NCBI GenBank assembly: GCA_035578155.1 | Contig: JAPWDM010000006.1 | Coordinates: forward strand, 13,966,305 to 14,030,304 | Direction of reading: 5' to 3' | Source: Brachynemurus nebulosus | Taxonomy: Eukaryota; Arthropoda; Insecta; Neuroptera; Myrmeleontidae | DNA: 64,000 nt | Part shown: piece after piece, positions 51,272-63,617 of the stretch | How the letters are laid out: each line of letters starts with the position of its first letter | How positions within the stretch are numbered: position 1 is the first letter of the stretch | Notes under the pieces: generated by a model | The model's database searches: none | What the model was told of the DNA's origin: nothing | Seen by the model: the letters and a program-made list of their open reading frames with translations, nothing else | Translations under genes and position numbers: made by a program

Positions 51272-54200
51272 TTAAACTTGAATAGGTTTTGACTGAATCA
51301 AAACAAACTGCTGATCTCGTTTCCACAACGTCTGGCAAATTACATTTAAAACTGGTGCAATTCGTGGCATCTCCGAAATGCCTTCATGAATCCCGGCCTC
51401 CTCCAGTGTAGCCACTTCAACTTGACAAATATTTGCCAATTCTTGAACATCCGATATTTTTACAGCCGTTGGTTTGTACGGATTGTATCGCACTCCTAAA
51501 ACTATAATTACTGTCGTTGTAAAAATGAAAATTAAATTTTATTAAGGATAATTTTGCATTAAGTGGGGTTCCACCTATTTTTGGCTTTAAAAGAAAAACT
51601 AACGATTTTTTTTTTAAATGTACGCCGCTACGGCGGATTAGTTAAAAAAAAATACTACAACTTGAATGAGTACTGAAAATGCTGGGAAACTGTCGTTAAA
51701 TTTGAAAAATTTCAATTTTATTTTTAGGTAGTCTTTCTTCAATTTTGTTTGCATGTGTGTCAAAATCGAAGTATATTATCAAAACTAACTAAACTAACCT
51801 AACCTTAACTAACCTCACCACCTAGTTTTTATATCAAAATCAAAGTATATTGTCAAAACTAACTAAACTAACCTAACCTTAACTAACCTCACCACCTAGT
51901 TTTTATATCAAAGTTAAAGTATATTGTCAAAACCAACTAAACTAACCTAACCTTAACTAACCTCACCACCTAGTTTTTATATCAAAGTCGAAGTATATTG
52001 TAAAAACTGACTAAACTAATCTCACTACCTAGTTTTTATATCAAAGTCGAAGTTTTCTTGTTAAAAACAATTTCTTTGAATATTAGATTGGAGGTCCACT
52101 AATGCACAATTACCTTACTAATAATTTCGGAATTACCAATTTTTGCCGGGCCATCCCCAATACTTGTTAGAATATTTTGTGCTTCACGTAAACTGGCGGG
52201 ATCGACAAATGAAAATATCACGACAATGATATCAGTTTTATCACGACATGCTGGAATAATATGGCTATACTTTTTCCCACTAATTTCGCCACATTCCCAA
52301 CAATTCAATTTAAACAGGAAAATTTTATCCCAAATTTTCGCTGGCCAGTAAATACACGTTTTACGTATCCCTGAAAATAATATGTTCTCATTTCGGTTTG
52401 TGTTGAAATATAATTACAGTAGAGCTTCAGTAAAGTTAACATCAGTTTTGTTAAGTGACGTCACTCTTTTCTCACTAAAGTTAAGAGAATTTTATAGAAA
52501 TGGAACGAAACAATATTATTATATTATACATTTTTAAGACAAAGATATTGTAAATTCTATAAAAGCTATATGCGTAGTAAAAAAAATACATATAGTATGA
52601 TTTAAAGAAATTGGTTTGGATGTCATAAGAGTATTTAAATTTGAACGTTTCTCTGTTGAATCTTAGAACTTCGTTTGTAATTTAAAGTTCATAAATGTTA
52701 CTAATTATGTTTATTCAAAGTGAAACATCGAACAATATTACAAAATAAATTAAAGTAAAAAAATGTTTTTTTAAGAAAAAGCTTTTATTTAAAAATGGGC
52801 TAAAAAAAATAAAATAACTTTTGAGTGAAGTTTGAAGCAATATGCAACATAATTTATAAAAGCTTGAGGCGTTATCATTAATTAGGTATTTCTGTTTTGG
52901 ATATAGCTGTAGCTATTTTACTTTTCAGTAGTTACCACACTTAATTAAACGCCTCAAGCTTTTATAAATTATGTTGCATATTGCTTCAAACTTCACTCAA
53001 GTTATTTTATTTTTTTAGCCCATTTTTAAATAAAAGCTTTTTCTTAAAAAAACATTTTTTTTATTTTAATTTATTTTTTACTTTTTAGTCTGATTACAAT
53101 TAATTTAAAAAAAAAAATTAAAGGATTAATTTTTTTACCTATATTTTAATCGATTAATTTACCCTAATCAGACATAACTATGGAAACAAAAAATTGCAAT
53201 GTAAAATCAATGGACAATATCTGACAATTCGAAATATCAAAAAGTTGCACAGGACTAAAAATCAATCAACAATATTGCATTGTCATCAAGGTGAGACACG
53301 TATGCAAAATTTGAAACCTCTAGCTCAATTAGAACCTGTCTAAATTTTGATTTCAAAATTTGACCTAAACCAACATACTAACATAGCAAGTTAAATAAAA
53401 GCTTTTAATAAAACGAGAAATAATATTAGTTACATATTTTTCATGACATAACTAAGATTAGTTATGAGCTGAATTATAAAGCTATAAATTATAAGGTCAT
53501 AAAACATAAAAACGTAAACAAATCAGTGGTGTTATTTAATAAAAATATTTCTCTATGCCAAAAAAAAAAGAATTCTAGAATTTTTAAAACTTTTTCCAGA
53601 TGTATACAAAGCGAGTAATCTGATTGAAGGCTACTTATTCAATTCAGTTATTCACTTAATATAATAAATAAATTTAAATAATAAATACCAAAATACTTGA
53701 GTACCAGGTACTTAATAACCAATTCGTAGAATTTAGTGAATCCAAAGCAAATCGTAGCTGCTTATATAGATTGAAAAATAGATACGGTACTCGCCAATTG
53801 TCCGTTCAATGGACAAAAAAACAATTTCTATTGCAGATATATCTATAATGAAGAACTTTCTAACAGCAATATTTTTAATGAAATTTATACATTAGTATAA
53901 AATCCAGTTAAATAGTTTGCTCTTGTACGTCACCAATGACTCAAATTATTATTTAGTCCCGATCATGGATTAAATAACCGTCACTGACCTCAATCTGCCT
54001 CACTAAAGTTTACCAAATTTTTCGTAACTTTAGTGAAGCTCCACTGTATACGATTTTTATTACCTGATGTTTCTATATAATTTTGGGATGGTGAAGTTTC
54101 GCCGGCCAAACGATTAATAGCTGTGGTTTTACCAACTCCCGCTTTGCCAATAAACCATAGTTTATAGGAGATTTCTTCGATACTCGAATAAAGACCGGGA

Positions 54201-54319
54201 CGTTCCAATATTCCAAATTGTCTTCTGTGGCCATTCGTGTCGTACAGCGTTTGTAATACTGTTTCTGCTTCCACTGTATGATACCAATCGTTTGAAATAA
54301 TACTGTTTCGATATGTCAT
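51272..54319 (-). CDS. CPLANE2: CPLANE2/RSG1 (REM2- and Rab-like small GTPase 1)
   Basis: On the minus strand three exons give 248 aa, close to the vertebrate length: 54319-54064, 52370-52119, 51510-51272. Donor and acceptor phases agree. The protein starts MTYRNSIISNDWYH, has RRQFGILERP (32-41) as in RSG1, then the P-loop GKAGVGKT (58-65), YWPAKIW (93-99) and WECGE (110-114) in the switch II position, and a beta strand IIVLGVRYNPYK in place of the G4 region. RSG1 works with the CPLANE complex (Inturned, Fuzzy, Wdpcp) at the basal body in ciliogenesis. The P-loop is canonical, but NKxD is replaced by VRYN, as in other RSG1 proteins that also depart from it. Intron 1 is almost entirely one transposon and intron 2 holds a tandem-repeat element. 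Only ATTAAA-type signals (51242-51247 or 51220-51225, minus strand) are available for polyadenylation. Confidence 0.9.
51591..52060. mobile_element. Second, right-truncated copy of the tandem-repeat TIR element
   Basis: The left TIR (GAAAAACTAACGAT, then GGCGGATTAGTT) and about four ~74 bp units are present in CPLANE2 intron 2. The matching right TIR is missing, so it is truncated or rearranged. Confidence 0.65.
52427..54046. mobile_element. TA-flanked pogo-like element filling CPLANE2 intron 1
   Basis: Ends CAGTAGAGCTTCAGTAAAGT and inverted CAGTGGAGCTTCACTAAAGT, TA duplicated at 52425-52426 and 54047-54048. 1620 bp, no transposase frame. It contains the hairpin 52743-53077. Confidence 0.75.
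52743..53077. repeat. Hairpin with 130 bp arms, nested in CPLANE2 intron 1
   Basis: Arms 52743-52872 and 52948-53077 are close to perfect reverse complements with a 75 nt loop. Confidence 0.75.
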
Positions 54320-54748
54320 TTTTTTGTTTAATTAGTTAATATCAGTATGTAAATAATTAATAGTACAGTTATCTAAAATCTTAATTTTTTTATGATAAAC
54401 AATTATTTTGAGAACATTTAAAAGACTATTCCAAATTCCGATTAATATTTCTTCATCTTTTTTAGTTTTTTCTTAAAATTAACATATTTTTATGTGATTT
54501 ATTTCGATTACATATCCTTGACGTTTTTTAAGTTTTCAAATTTCAATCGTCTTATCCTCGTCCCGTCATTTTGGTAAATGTTTGACAAATGACAGCAAAT
54601 TTGACAGGTTCTATCGGTTTTACAGTTATTTTATTTGTTATATTATGGTTAAAGGTTCATTGTTTCAATAATAGTCTGCGACACTTATTTGCTACGTAAC
54701 TAGTGGTATCTGTTAAGTTTCTTTTGAAATAATTATTTTATAACTTAA

Positions 54749-55375
54749 GGGGAGATTGACCAAAAGTATTCTTTTTTTTTATACAAATAAATATTTTATT
54801 AAGTACTAAATACACAACATTGTTTCTACATGTCTTGAGATTACAAAGAAAATTAAAAAAAAAAAAATTAAAATGAGCTGAGTATAAATGGCTTTGAAGT
54901 CGACACTGCGAGATTTTTCAATCTTGATGGTTCCTCGTGTTCTGAAATTAGGATCTAAAAAAAAAATAAAAAACTAGCGAGAAATCGCATTTTGAAAATA
55001 AATTTTCAAAAATTACCGCTTTTTCTCGACTATAAATAGTCGCCATTTTAAAAATATATTACGGAACCAAAAGATCCTAGTTCCTGCCAAAATGACGGTA
55101 TCGAGGAATAATATGCACTTTGATTTATGTCGATATCTCAAATATCTTTTGAGATACATGAGGAACTATGTCGAAAAACCTACTTTGGAGAAAAAAGCAT
55201 TTAATTTTTTTTTATTCGAATTGAATTATAGTAAAGTGCGTGCACTAAAATGCCCATAACTTGTTGATTTTTCAATTTTTTTTTTTTAAATAAAATTTTA
55301 GGAGAATATTTCTAACACCTTAAGAAACATAATTAGGAGGGGGGAAATCGATTTCTTTTTTTTTGACAATCTCTT
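54749..55375. mobile_element. TTAA element GGGGAGATT family, copy 1
   Basis: It starts after TTAA with GGGGAGATTGACC. It is co-linear, in reverse, with 62522-63617 but lacks that copy's central hairpin. Its right end is decayed. Confidence 0.6.
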
Positions 55376-55896
55376 AAATGATTTTAGTCGCAACGGTCGC
55401 AACGGTTTTAATTTAATACTAATTTTTCTAAAATATTTTTACTAATTTTAATCAAGTTCTAAAGTAAGTTATTATAACGTGTGAATTATAAAGTACCTAA
55501 GTTATTATAATGTGTGACTTTGCAGTTATTATAATGATTTTGCAGTAGTATAAACCTATAAATAATATATATTTGCGTAGTTTTTAACTAATTCTTACTT
55601 ATTTGATTGAAATTAATAACAATTGTAAGGGTCTTTTCACAAGGTATAAGATATAAAACGGTGTACAAGTTTGAGTATACAGTGTGTTTCAGAAGAATCA
55701 TGACTCTCAAAGGAGTCACTCGCTCTATGCGGAACCATATTATGGCTATAGCACATATTAAAGACTCGTTTCGACCCATCACTATTAAATTATTCTAAAA
55801 CACAAATCGCAGATTATTCAAGAAAATTATTCGCTTTCGCATTTACATTCGCATTCGTTTCAAATATACACATTAATTTGTTTGTATGTACATATA

Positions 55897-56122
55897 TAAC
55901 GTAAAAGCCCCCATTATGGAACAGTTTTGACATTTACATGTTAATGAAGTTATTTCTGAAAGAAACGTCTGATAACAAAAATTATTATTAATAGAATGAT
56001 TGTTTTTCAATTTAAATTCACCTCGCATTTAATGTTTCCTTACATAATTAAAGAAATAAATATGTAAATGTCAAAACTGTTCCAGTATTAGATACCGTTC
56101 CATAATGGGGGCTTTTACGTTA
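55897..56122. mobile_element. MITE with AACGTAAAAGCCCCCATT ends
   Basis: Left arm and right arm are inverted copies; the right arm has ~18 extra bases before AACAGTTTTGACATTTACAT. Confidence 0.7.
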
Positions 56123-56699
56123 TACATACATATATGAAACGTTAAATTGTAAAATATGAACTACAGAATCATTCACTGTGTACTAATCTAATAAACGGAG
56201 TGCTTACGCTGAGATTATAATAAATATCTTTTATCGCAAAATACATACATATCTATCTAGTTGTATATAGTTGTAGGTATGCGTACAACATAGTTGTATA
56301 GTAGTTGTATCTAGAGTATATCTATCCACTCGTAGATTGAATGAAACCAACGTTATTAACTGTTTGTTCTTTGTAATTATTTCGGTCAAGCAGATTAAAA
56401 TGAAACGTTAAGCTTTATATCTCTGTGCTTGCTCTCTACATATAATATGTGTGTGTGTGTATAAAGCTAGTTATTTATTTATTTAATTGTAGTATAGGGG
56501 TGATTTATATTTAAATTATTTACATACATGTGAAAACAAGTGGACACGCAACAGCTGCGCGTTACATATTATTAGTAATTAATACGTGGCGGACATTTTT
56601 TTGGATCAAACAGCATTCGTGTTTTATAAATGCTGGTATATCGCACTTGATGTGATTAATGTGAATAAAATGAATAGATATTTTGATAAAACATATATA

Positions 56700-57583
56700 C
56701 CGTAAAACCGTCTAGACCCGGACACTTTTTTACATTTTTTGGTATAGTTTTATGTTTATACATGTTTCCTTCATAGATATCACCAATAAAAGTATTACCA
56801 TTAGAAAGAGCGTATATTACTTGTTATATCCCTGATCCATTTGTTTCATTGTAAGTAAAAATAAAAAAAAATAAAAAATAATTAGTAAGTGTCCGGGTCT
56901 ACACCCCAAATCCGTCTTGACCCGGACACTTACTTAAATAATGTAATAACATGCAAACTAACCTCTCCCGTGGGGGTTAGGACAATGTTTTATACGGTCT
57001 GACGTCTTTGAACCTATCAAAGGCTTCAAAATATTTTGTGGGAAGGGAAAGAGGTCAATGCATAGTATGCCTCTCTATGAAGTAAACATACGATATGACA
57101 CCAGAAGGAGGCATAAACCGCGTAATTCTGGGGGGAATATTAACGTATGGAGAGTGGGAGTTACAAATGGTGCGAATCGCGGCCATAGTGTAATAAACTG
57201 ATGTGTCCGGGTCTAAACGGATATACATATATAGCATGTATTTTTTTATATATACATCGAATATAACTTCAAACATCATTAAATGATGCGCGATAAAATT
57301 CTGAATATATACATGTCAAAACTAAAACAATATAATAATTATGACGAAAATTACATGTCTAAGTTAGACACACATTTTATTTCTTTGAAAAACTGTAGGA
57401 TAGTAATCCTGTAAAATGAGATAGTAAATGTTGAAATCCGTAGTTTTTATTGGTACAGCTGTTTAGAGGATGTTTTTCTCTCTCTAATGACGTCAAGAAC
57501 AAATGTTTATTGTTGCAGATTAATGTAGAAATTATTTAATTTGAAGATTGGTGCAAAGTGTCCGGGTCTAGACGGTTTTACGG
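56700..57583. mobile_element. TA-flanked mariner-like element
   Basis: Near-perfect TIRs start CCGTAAAACCGTCTAGACCC with TA at 56698-56699 and 57584-57585. The TIR motif GTCCGGGTCTA recurs internally near 56890, 56930 and 57205. Confidence 0.75.
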
Positions 57584-58289
57584 TATATTTGTTTTTGTGC
57601 GATTTTTTTTATGCGGTCCCTATCCATCGCATAAAAAACGGTACAACTGTATATTGTACTGACATACGTATGTATGTGCACATGTAATAATATAATGTAT
57701 CTAAAAAGAAAATGGTATTTAGTTTATTTTTATTAAAACAATAACCCAAATACTTGGTTGTCGTTTTACAACTTGTATTTGCTACTTTATTGTCTCAGTA
57801 TATTGTGTTGTATGTATTTCCATTTGCCGTAGTGTGCCGTAGTCCCGTAGTGCCGTAGCCTCGTAGTCTATGTATTTACTACAACACCACGTATTTTTAT
57901 GTTCAGATAAATTCAAGTCAAACTGTAAAAAAACATATTTTATCGTATAGTAGCAGCTAACCTTGTTTTATATTCATTACACAAAATAATGGCTATGATA
58001 AACGAAATAAGGATTTAAAAATTTATTAGCATAATAACAGAACAGGCTTCTTTTCATTCGGCTAAGTAAGTCTTTACAAATGTACGTCTCTTTCAATATG
58101 TCTGTTTCAACGATAAATATACTTAAATAAAAGTTCGACTTACTTTTATAATGCATCAGTGAAATATCTATTTATATTGCATAATATGTAGAAAGAAAGG
58201 CATTAGCTATTTTCATACAATATTCGGTATATTACACATTATATGGTTGATAATAAAAAAAGTTGGAAGATTTTCTTTGTTGCCTTTAA

Positions 58290-59147
58290 GGGAGGAGTTC
58301 AAATAAAAAAGCAACTTTTTTCTTTATAATTATTTTGCTTGTTGAAATTTTTTTCAAATTAGGGATGGTTTTAAATAGAAAATTTTGTTTTTGAAACATT
58401 CCTTACTCTTCCCTATGAGGGGAGGGGGCCATTTTTCACAAGTTTTTAAGCATTTACAAGGAACGCCATATCTCACAAAGTAATGAATATTTTTTAAATA
58501 TTTTTTCATTATTTTATTCCTAAAGGACCTGTCCATAAAGCTAAGTATGGGTTTCAGGTAATTTTAAAAACTAACTATAAAATTGTAATCCCAAAGTTCT
58601 AAAAATTATAAAACCCAATTTTTTATTAAAAAAAAAAAATGTTTAAAAATAGTTGCAATTGTTCAAATGGAAAAGAGCATACTCCACTTTATGCGCAATA
58701 TGTTTATGAACAAAATAAAAAAAATTAAGTCTCTATCTTTTCTAGAACTTGAGATATGATTTTCCTTGTCGGGAAAAACACAACTTTCGGGAAACGGTAA
58801 AAAACAAAAATAATAACAAAAGAAGCGGTTTACTCACTGTTTATTAAAACGTCTACAAAGGCATACAAATAAAAGAACATTATCTCAATGCATACTATAA
58901 CTTGTGTACACACCAAAACTAAATATTACTGATCAAATCGCGAGGGGGGGGCGAGCGTTATCTGCAAAGGACCAGCAACTTGGCTGTGCAGCGGCTCACA
59001 AATAAATATTTTTCGACTTAAAAAAAAATTTTTTTGGCCATGTTTTATATATCACCGTGTTTGTAAAGAACCACAGAACGAAATAAAAAAAAAACGAGAT
59101 TCGAAAAAAAATTAGTTTATTAGCCATATCTGGCGTGAACTCTCCCC
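58290..59147. mobile_element. TTAA element related to the GGGGAGA group
   Basis: TTAA at 58286-58289 and 59148-59151; ends GGGAGGAGTTCA and, inverted, GGGGAGAGTTCA. Confidence 0.5.
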
Positions 59148-59442
59148 TTAAAACTACAGCATACAATATGTGAAATTGATACAAGAGATGCGCAAACTGC
59201 GCAACCGCCTATAGCCTTGTGTTTTATAGGACTTCGCAACGCAAAAGGTTCACAAAAGCTTTGATTCATATCACAACTTTTTACATATTTAGTTCACTGG
59301 GAAATAAAACTCACAATTTCTTCCTTATCCTTGTTTCGGTCAATTTGGTAAAACTTACCGACCAATTCAAATAAATTATTGCCCTATTTTAGGGATTGTG
59401 AGCGAAAGCCTTTTAAAAAGAGTTCTTCTTTGTCCATTTTGC

Positions 59443-60252
59443 CAGTGTTGTACTTATCTAGATAACGTTATCTGAAATTTTATCTAGATAACGTTTTCGT
59501 TATCAATTATCTTTTATCTAGATATTTTTAAAAGAAGTTATCTTTTATCTTATCTTTTTATTAAGTGAAGGAAAAAGATAAGATAATAAGAATACATCTT
59601 TATTTTTCCTAAAACAAAGAAAATTGAAGCTAAATTCACCATTTACCTGTTATTCACTTGGCCGACCATATAATTCAGATAAATTTTGACACTTTCTTAA
59701 GTAATACAAACTTTTTTTAAAAGTAATTATTTAATTTTAAACAGAATTCTTGTTGTTTGGAATCATTTCCGCCATTAGTTGGAATAACATTTAGTCGTGT
59801 AATATGAAATGTCGTATTCCGACCACTTGGTCGATCATGTAATGTAGATAAATACCGACACTTTTTAAGCACTTTTTTTGAAATAAAAAAATGTTGTATT
59901 CTAAGTGTGCTATCATGGGCCGTAAATAAAGAAACTAAATTCCAATACATGTAATTTTGTCGCCAAAAACCTTTCTTGAACATTTTTGTAATTTATAATA
60001 ATAAACACATCTTTATGGGGACCGGTGAGCTATACTTTCGTAGCCCGGCACCGGTCCACGGATGGGCGGTTGGGAAACACTGACCTAGTTTTCTGTATTT
60101 ATTATTATTTCTGTAAATATTATCTTATCTGTTATCTAAAATTTTATCTAGATAACGGTTCAATTATCTGTTATCTTTATCTAGATGTTTTAAATTATGT
60201 TATCTATTATCCGTTATCTAGATAATAAAATTCGATATATTGCCCAACACTG
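59443..60252. mobile_element. hAT-family non-autonomous element, copy 2
   Basis: Reverse-orientation relative of 10697-11572 with perfect 8 bp duplication CATTTTGC (59435-59442 and 60253-60260). It has only one of the two inner ~80 bp units. Confidence 0.85.
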
Positions 60253-60820
60253 CATTTTGCCCACTTTCAATTTTAGTCTTGCATCGCCACTGTGTTGAAT
60301 CATAGGGTTCTGTTGATTCGATGAAGCTGCACTTTGGAGCAATTTTATTAACGCATCCGCTAGCAGCGCTAACATGCTGCTTAAAGGAACTGCAACAAAA
60401 AATAAAGTACACTTTTTAACTCGTTGAATTAAAGTTTCTGCAACATGGGTTGCAGAAAATCTCAATTTTCTTGTGACGTGACATTGCAAGCAATGCACGG
60501 AGAATATTTTATCTCAAGGTGTCGCAAACGATTGCAAAAATGAATCACTTATTTTTGATCGATTTCGTTTGGACTGCCTTAGTCTAAGGGCCTTGCCGTT
60601 TAGCTGATTTGCAACGGTTTTAAAATTTTAAAATTCTTTTCAGAATAATTGAATTTTAAAGTTTCAACTTAATTGAAGGAATTCAATTTAATACCGAATT
60701 GCAGAATTGTGAATTCAAAGTTAGGAACATTCTAGTAGTAAAGCCAAGTTGAATGTTGCGCTCTAACTTTTATTGGAATTGAGTAACCCTTGTATTTTAT
60801 AAGGACTTACTCGACTTGAT

Positions 60821-61032
60821 CAGGGTCGTGGAGAGAAATGAAGGGCCCCGGGGATGATGAAACTTGCAAACTTTTCCCTAAAAATACAGTCTAGGAGCAA
60901 AGAATAAAGTTTAGTAATCCCTTTCAAACTCGAGTTCCAGTTAATCTAGATGTCAGGTGTCACTTTTTGTAACAAATAACTCCGTTCCCCGAGTCTATAG
61001 CTCCGGTGGCTGCCCCCGTTTCGTCGGGCCTG
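60821..61032. mobile_element. Possible degenerate hAT-like element
   Basis: CAGGGTCGTGGAGAG at left and CGGGCCTG at right. Similar C/G-rich sequence occurs at 45862-46070, and another left end CAGGGTCGTA at 63872 runs off the window. Confidence 0.35.
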
Positions 61033-61209
61033 GATTTGGTTCTACCCCCGTAGTGCTCTTATTTTAGTAGAAAATTTCAAACAAAATTGTCTTTCTGCCC
61101 GTTTCCAATCCCGTATAAAAATTCTTTATTTTCGTCCGTTTTAAAAAAAATCAGTCAGGTCCCAACGGAACCCATTTTTCGCCCACCTGAATGACATTGC
61201 TGATACCTA

Positions 61210-61875
61210 TCATTTAAGCCATACGCTGCCAGTGGGGTGTGGCACACAGCTTCCTCGTACTCGTTAAAGCACCTTGATAATTTAATGCCCAATATATCTT
61301 TGTATAATTTAATATAGGTATATAAATTAATAAATAATAAAAATAAATAAACAAAACGATTCGTAAAAAATTGAGCAAGTGGGACTAGCAGTAAATGAGA
61401 TATTGACATTTAATAGGATTTCATGGTAGCGCCGTGGATACTATTACTCCGAATGCATTGAAATTTGTAGAGGACCATCTAGGAAGCAGACCGCATAATT
61501 TCTGACAATTTCATAAAAAAAAATTGAATAGTTCAGAAGTTATGCCACTTGGTGCAATTTAGCATATTAACGGAATGACATGGTAGCTCCGATTTCGATT
61601 AAATTCATAGGGGACCATCTACGAACCAAACTGCATAATTTCTCAAAATTTCATTAAAGATAATCGAATAGTTCAGAAGTTACGCCACTTGGTGCAAACT
61701 GGCGACATATACAGACGGACAGAGAGACGGACAGACATCAAACCAAAATTGTTTAGGAAGCTCTAAAACGTAAAATGTACGTAAAAAATTTTATTTTGGA
61801 GGGAAACAAATTTTTATTTTTTAAAAGTGATCACAATGCTTCCGTTACTTTAGTAGTCTCGGAAGCAAAAGTAAG
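61210..61875 (-). repeat. Interspersed repeat R1, copy 3
   Basis: Reverse orientation. It keeps both CACTTGGTGCAA blocks and the left flank with CGGAAGC near 61858. Confidence 0.65.
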
Positions 61876-62521
61876 TATCGGTCGGAGAGAATGCGTGGTG
61901 GGACTCGGAACACTTTTGCTAATTTTTTTTTTTATAAAACTCACGAATTTTTACAACTATACATACGTAAAGTTAATTTTAAAATACAGAAAACTATTTT
62001 GTCTTTTCAGAATTTAAAAAATCTGAAATATTTAGCAATAATAGAAGATGATACTGTTTACACTGATCCTATATTTTTTTGTAGCAAGTATTACGTTCAG
62101 ATATTTCTTCGGTCGGTCGTAAACAAAGTCAATTAGGTTTATTGGAATTTTCAAGAATATCTTCTTCTTGTATATGCATGTGTACGAGTGTAGTGAATGA
62201 TGAAATACTATAGAAACGACGATCCTCGTTAATCGACTGACTAGTTGGGCAAACGACAATTTGGTAACAAACTGGCGGAGTTGAAATGTCTGCTTAAGAC
62301 GATTGTCAAGGTGCGGTTGGATGATTTGAGTGTGGAAAATTCTCATTGTATACGGTACATAAATAAGTACACAAATAGATCAAATATTGTACACGTTCAG
62401 GGATTTTAACGATACTGAATACATAGGAAAATTAATTGATATGTACCGAGTGTTCTTAAACGAGTATAAGGTGGCCTTCCATTGCGAGACAATAATATAA
62501 CAATTTTTCATTTTTTATTAA

Positions 62522-63617
62522 GGGGAGATTCGTTAGAAAAAAAGAAATCAATTTTTTCTTTTCATAATTATCTTCTTTACGGTGTTAGAAATATTCTTCT
62601 GAAATTTTATTTTAAAAAAATAAAAAATCAAAAAGTTATGGGAATTTTAGTGCACGCACTTTACTATAATTCAATTTAAATATAAAAAATTTTAATGGGC
62701 GATTCTCGCGTGACGCACGTGACATTTTTGCAATAAAAACATTTTTTTTTTTTTAAATGAAATTAATAACAAACAAAACAAAAAGTTTATATCACGAGGC
62801 AACTGGATTAAAATTTTTTGAGCATATTTTAATTTATATTTGAAATGCAGGACTCCAAATATAAAACATAAACTTCGTTTTGTACGATGTCCCGTGCGTC
62901 ACGTGAGTTTATGCCTTATATTTTGAGTACTGGACTGCAGATAAAAATTAGAATATGCTCAAAAAATTTTAATCCATTTTCTGCGTATTATAAACATTCT
63001 GTTTTGTTTATTATTAATTGCATTTTTTATAAAAAAAAAATATTTTTGTTACAAAAATGTCCCGTGCGTCACGCGAGAATCGCCCAAATGCTATTTTTTC
63101 GAAAGTACGTTTTACGACATGGTTACTCATGTATCTCAAAAAGTATTTGAGATATCGACATAAATCAAAGTGCATATTATTCCCCGATACCGTCGTTTTG
63201 GCAGGAACTAGGATCTTTTGGTTCCGTAACATATTTTCAAAATGGCGGCTGTATATAATCGAGAAAGAGCGGTAATTTTTGAAAACTTATTTTCAAAATA
63301 CGATTTCTCCCTGGTTTTTTATTTTTTTTCTTAGATCCTAGTTAGTGCCATAACTGTATAAGTATGTATAATTTTAGAAAATTCTTAATTTTTTTGATTT
63401 TGGTTCACTGGGGATGTCAGAACGCGAGGAACCATCAAGGTGAGAAAATCTCGCAGTGTCGACTTGATCATTTTTGAATTTTTTTTTTTGAAAATTTTTT
63501 GTAATCTCAAGACATGTTATACATATACAATGTTGTATATTTAGTTTTTTAATAAAATATATTTGTATAAAAAAAAAAAAAATGGTAGATTTTTGATGTT
63601 TTTTGGCGAATCTCCCC
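62522..63617. mobile_element. TTAA element GGGGAGATTCG family, copy 2
   Basis: TTAA duplicated at 62518-62521 and 63618-63621; perfect GGGGAGATTCG TIRs. It carries the nested hairpin 62697-63085. Confidence 0.75.
62697..63085. mobile_element. Nested hairpin element with GGGCGATTCTCGCGTGACGC ends
   Basis: Both halves pair over most of ~390 bp. The terminal block GTCCCGTGCGTCACG appears a third time at the centre (~62889). The homologous element at 54749 lacks it, giving an empty site. Confidence 0.75.

Noticed and set aside
54688..54700. X-box-like TTTGCTACGTAAC upstream of CPLANE2
   Set aside because: The half-sites fail at several consensus positions.
54749..59147. A single 4.4 kb TTAA element
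   Set aside because: The left part is co-linear with a complete 1.1 kb copy and the right part has its own left end at 58290, so two smaller elements explain it better.
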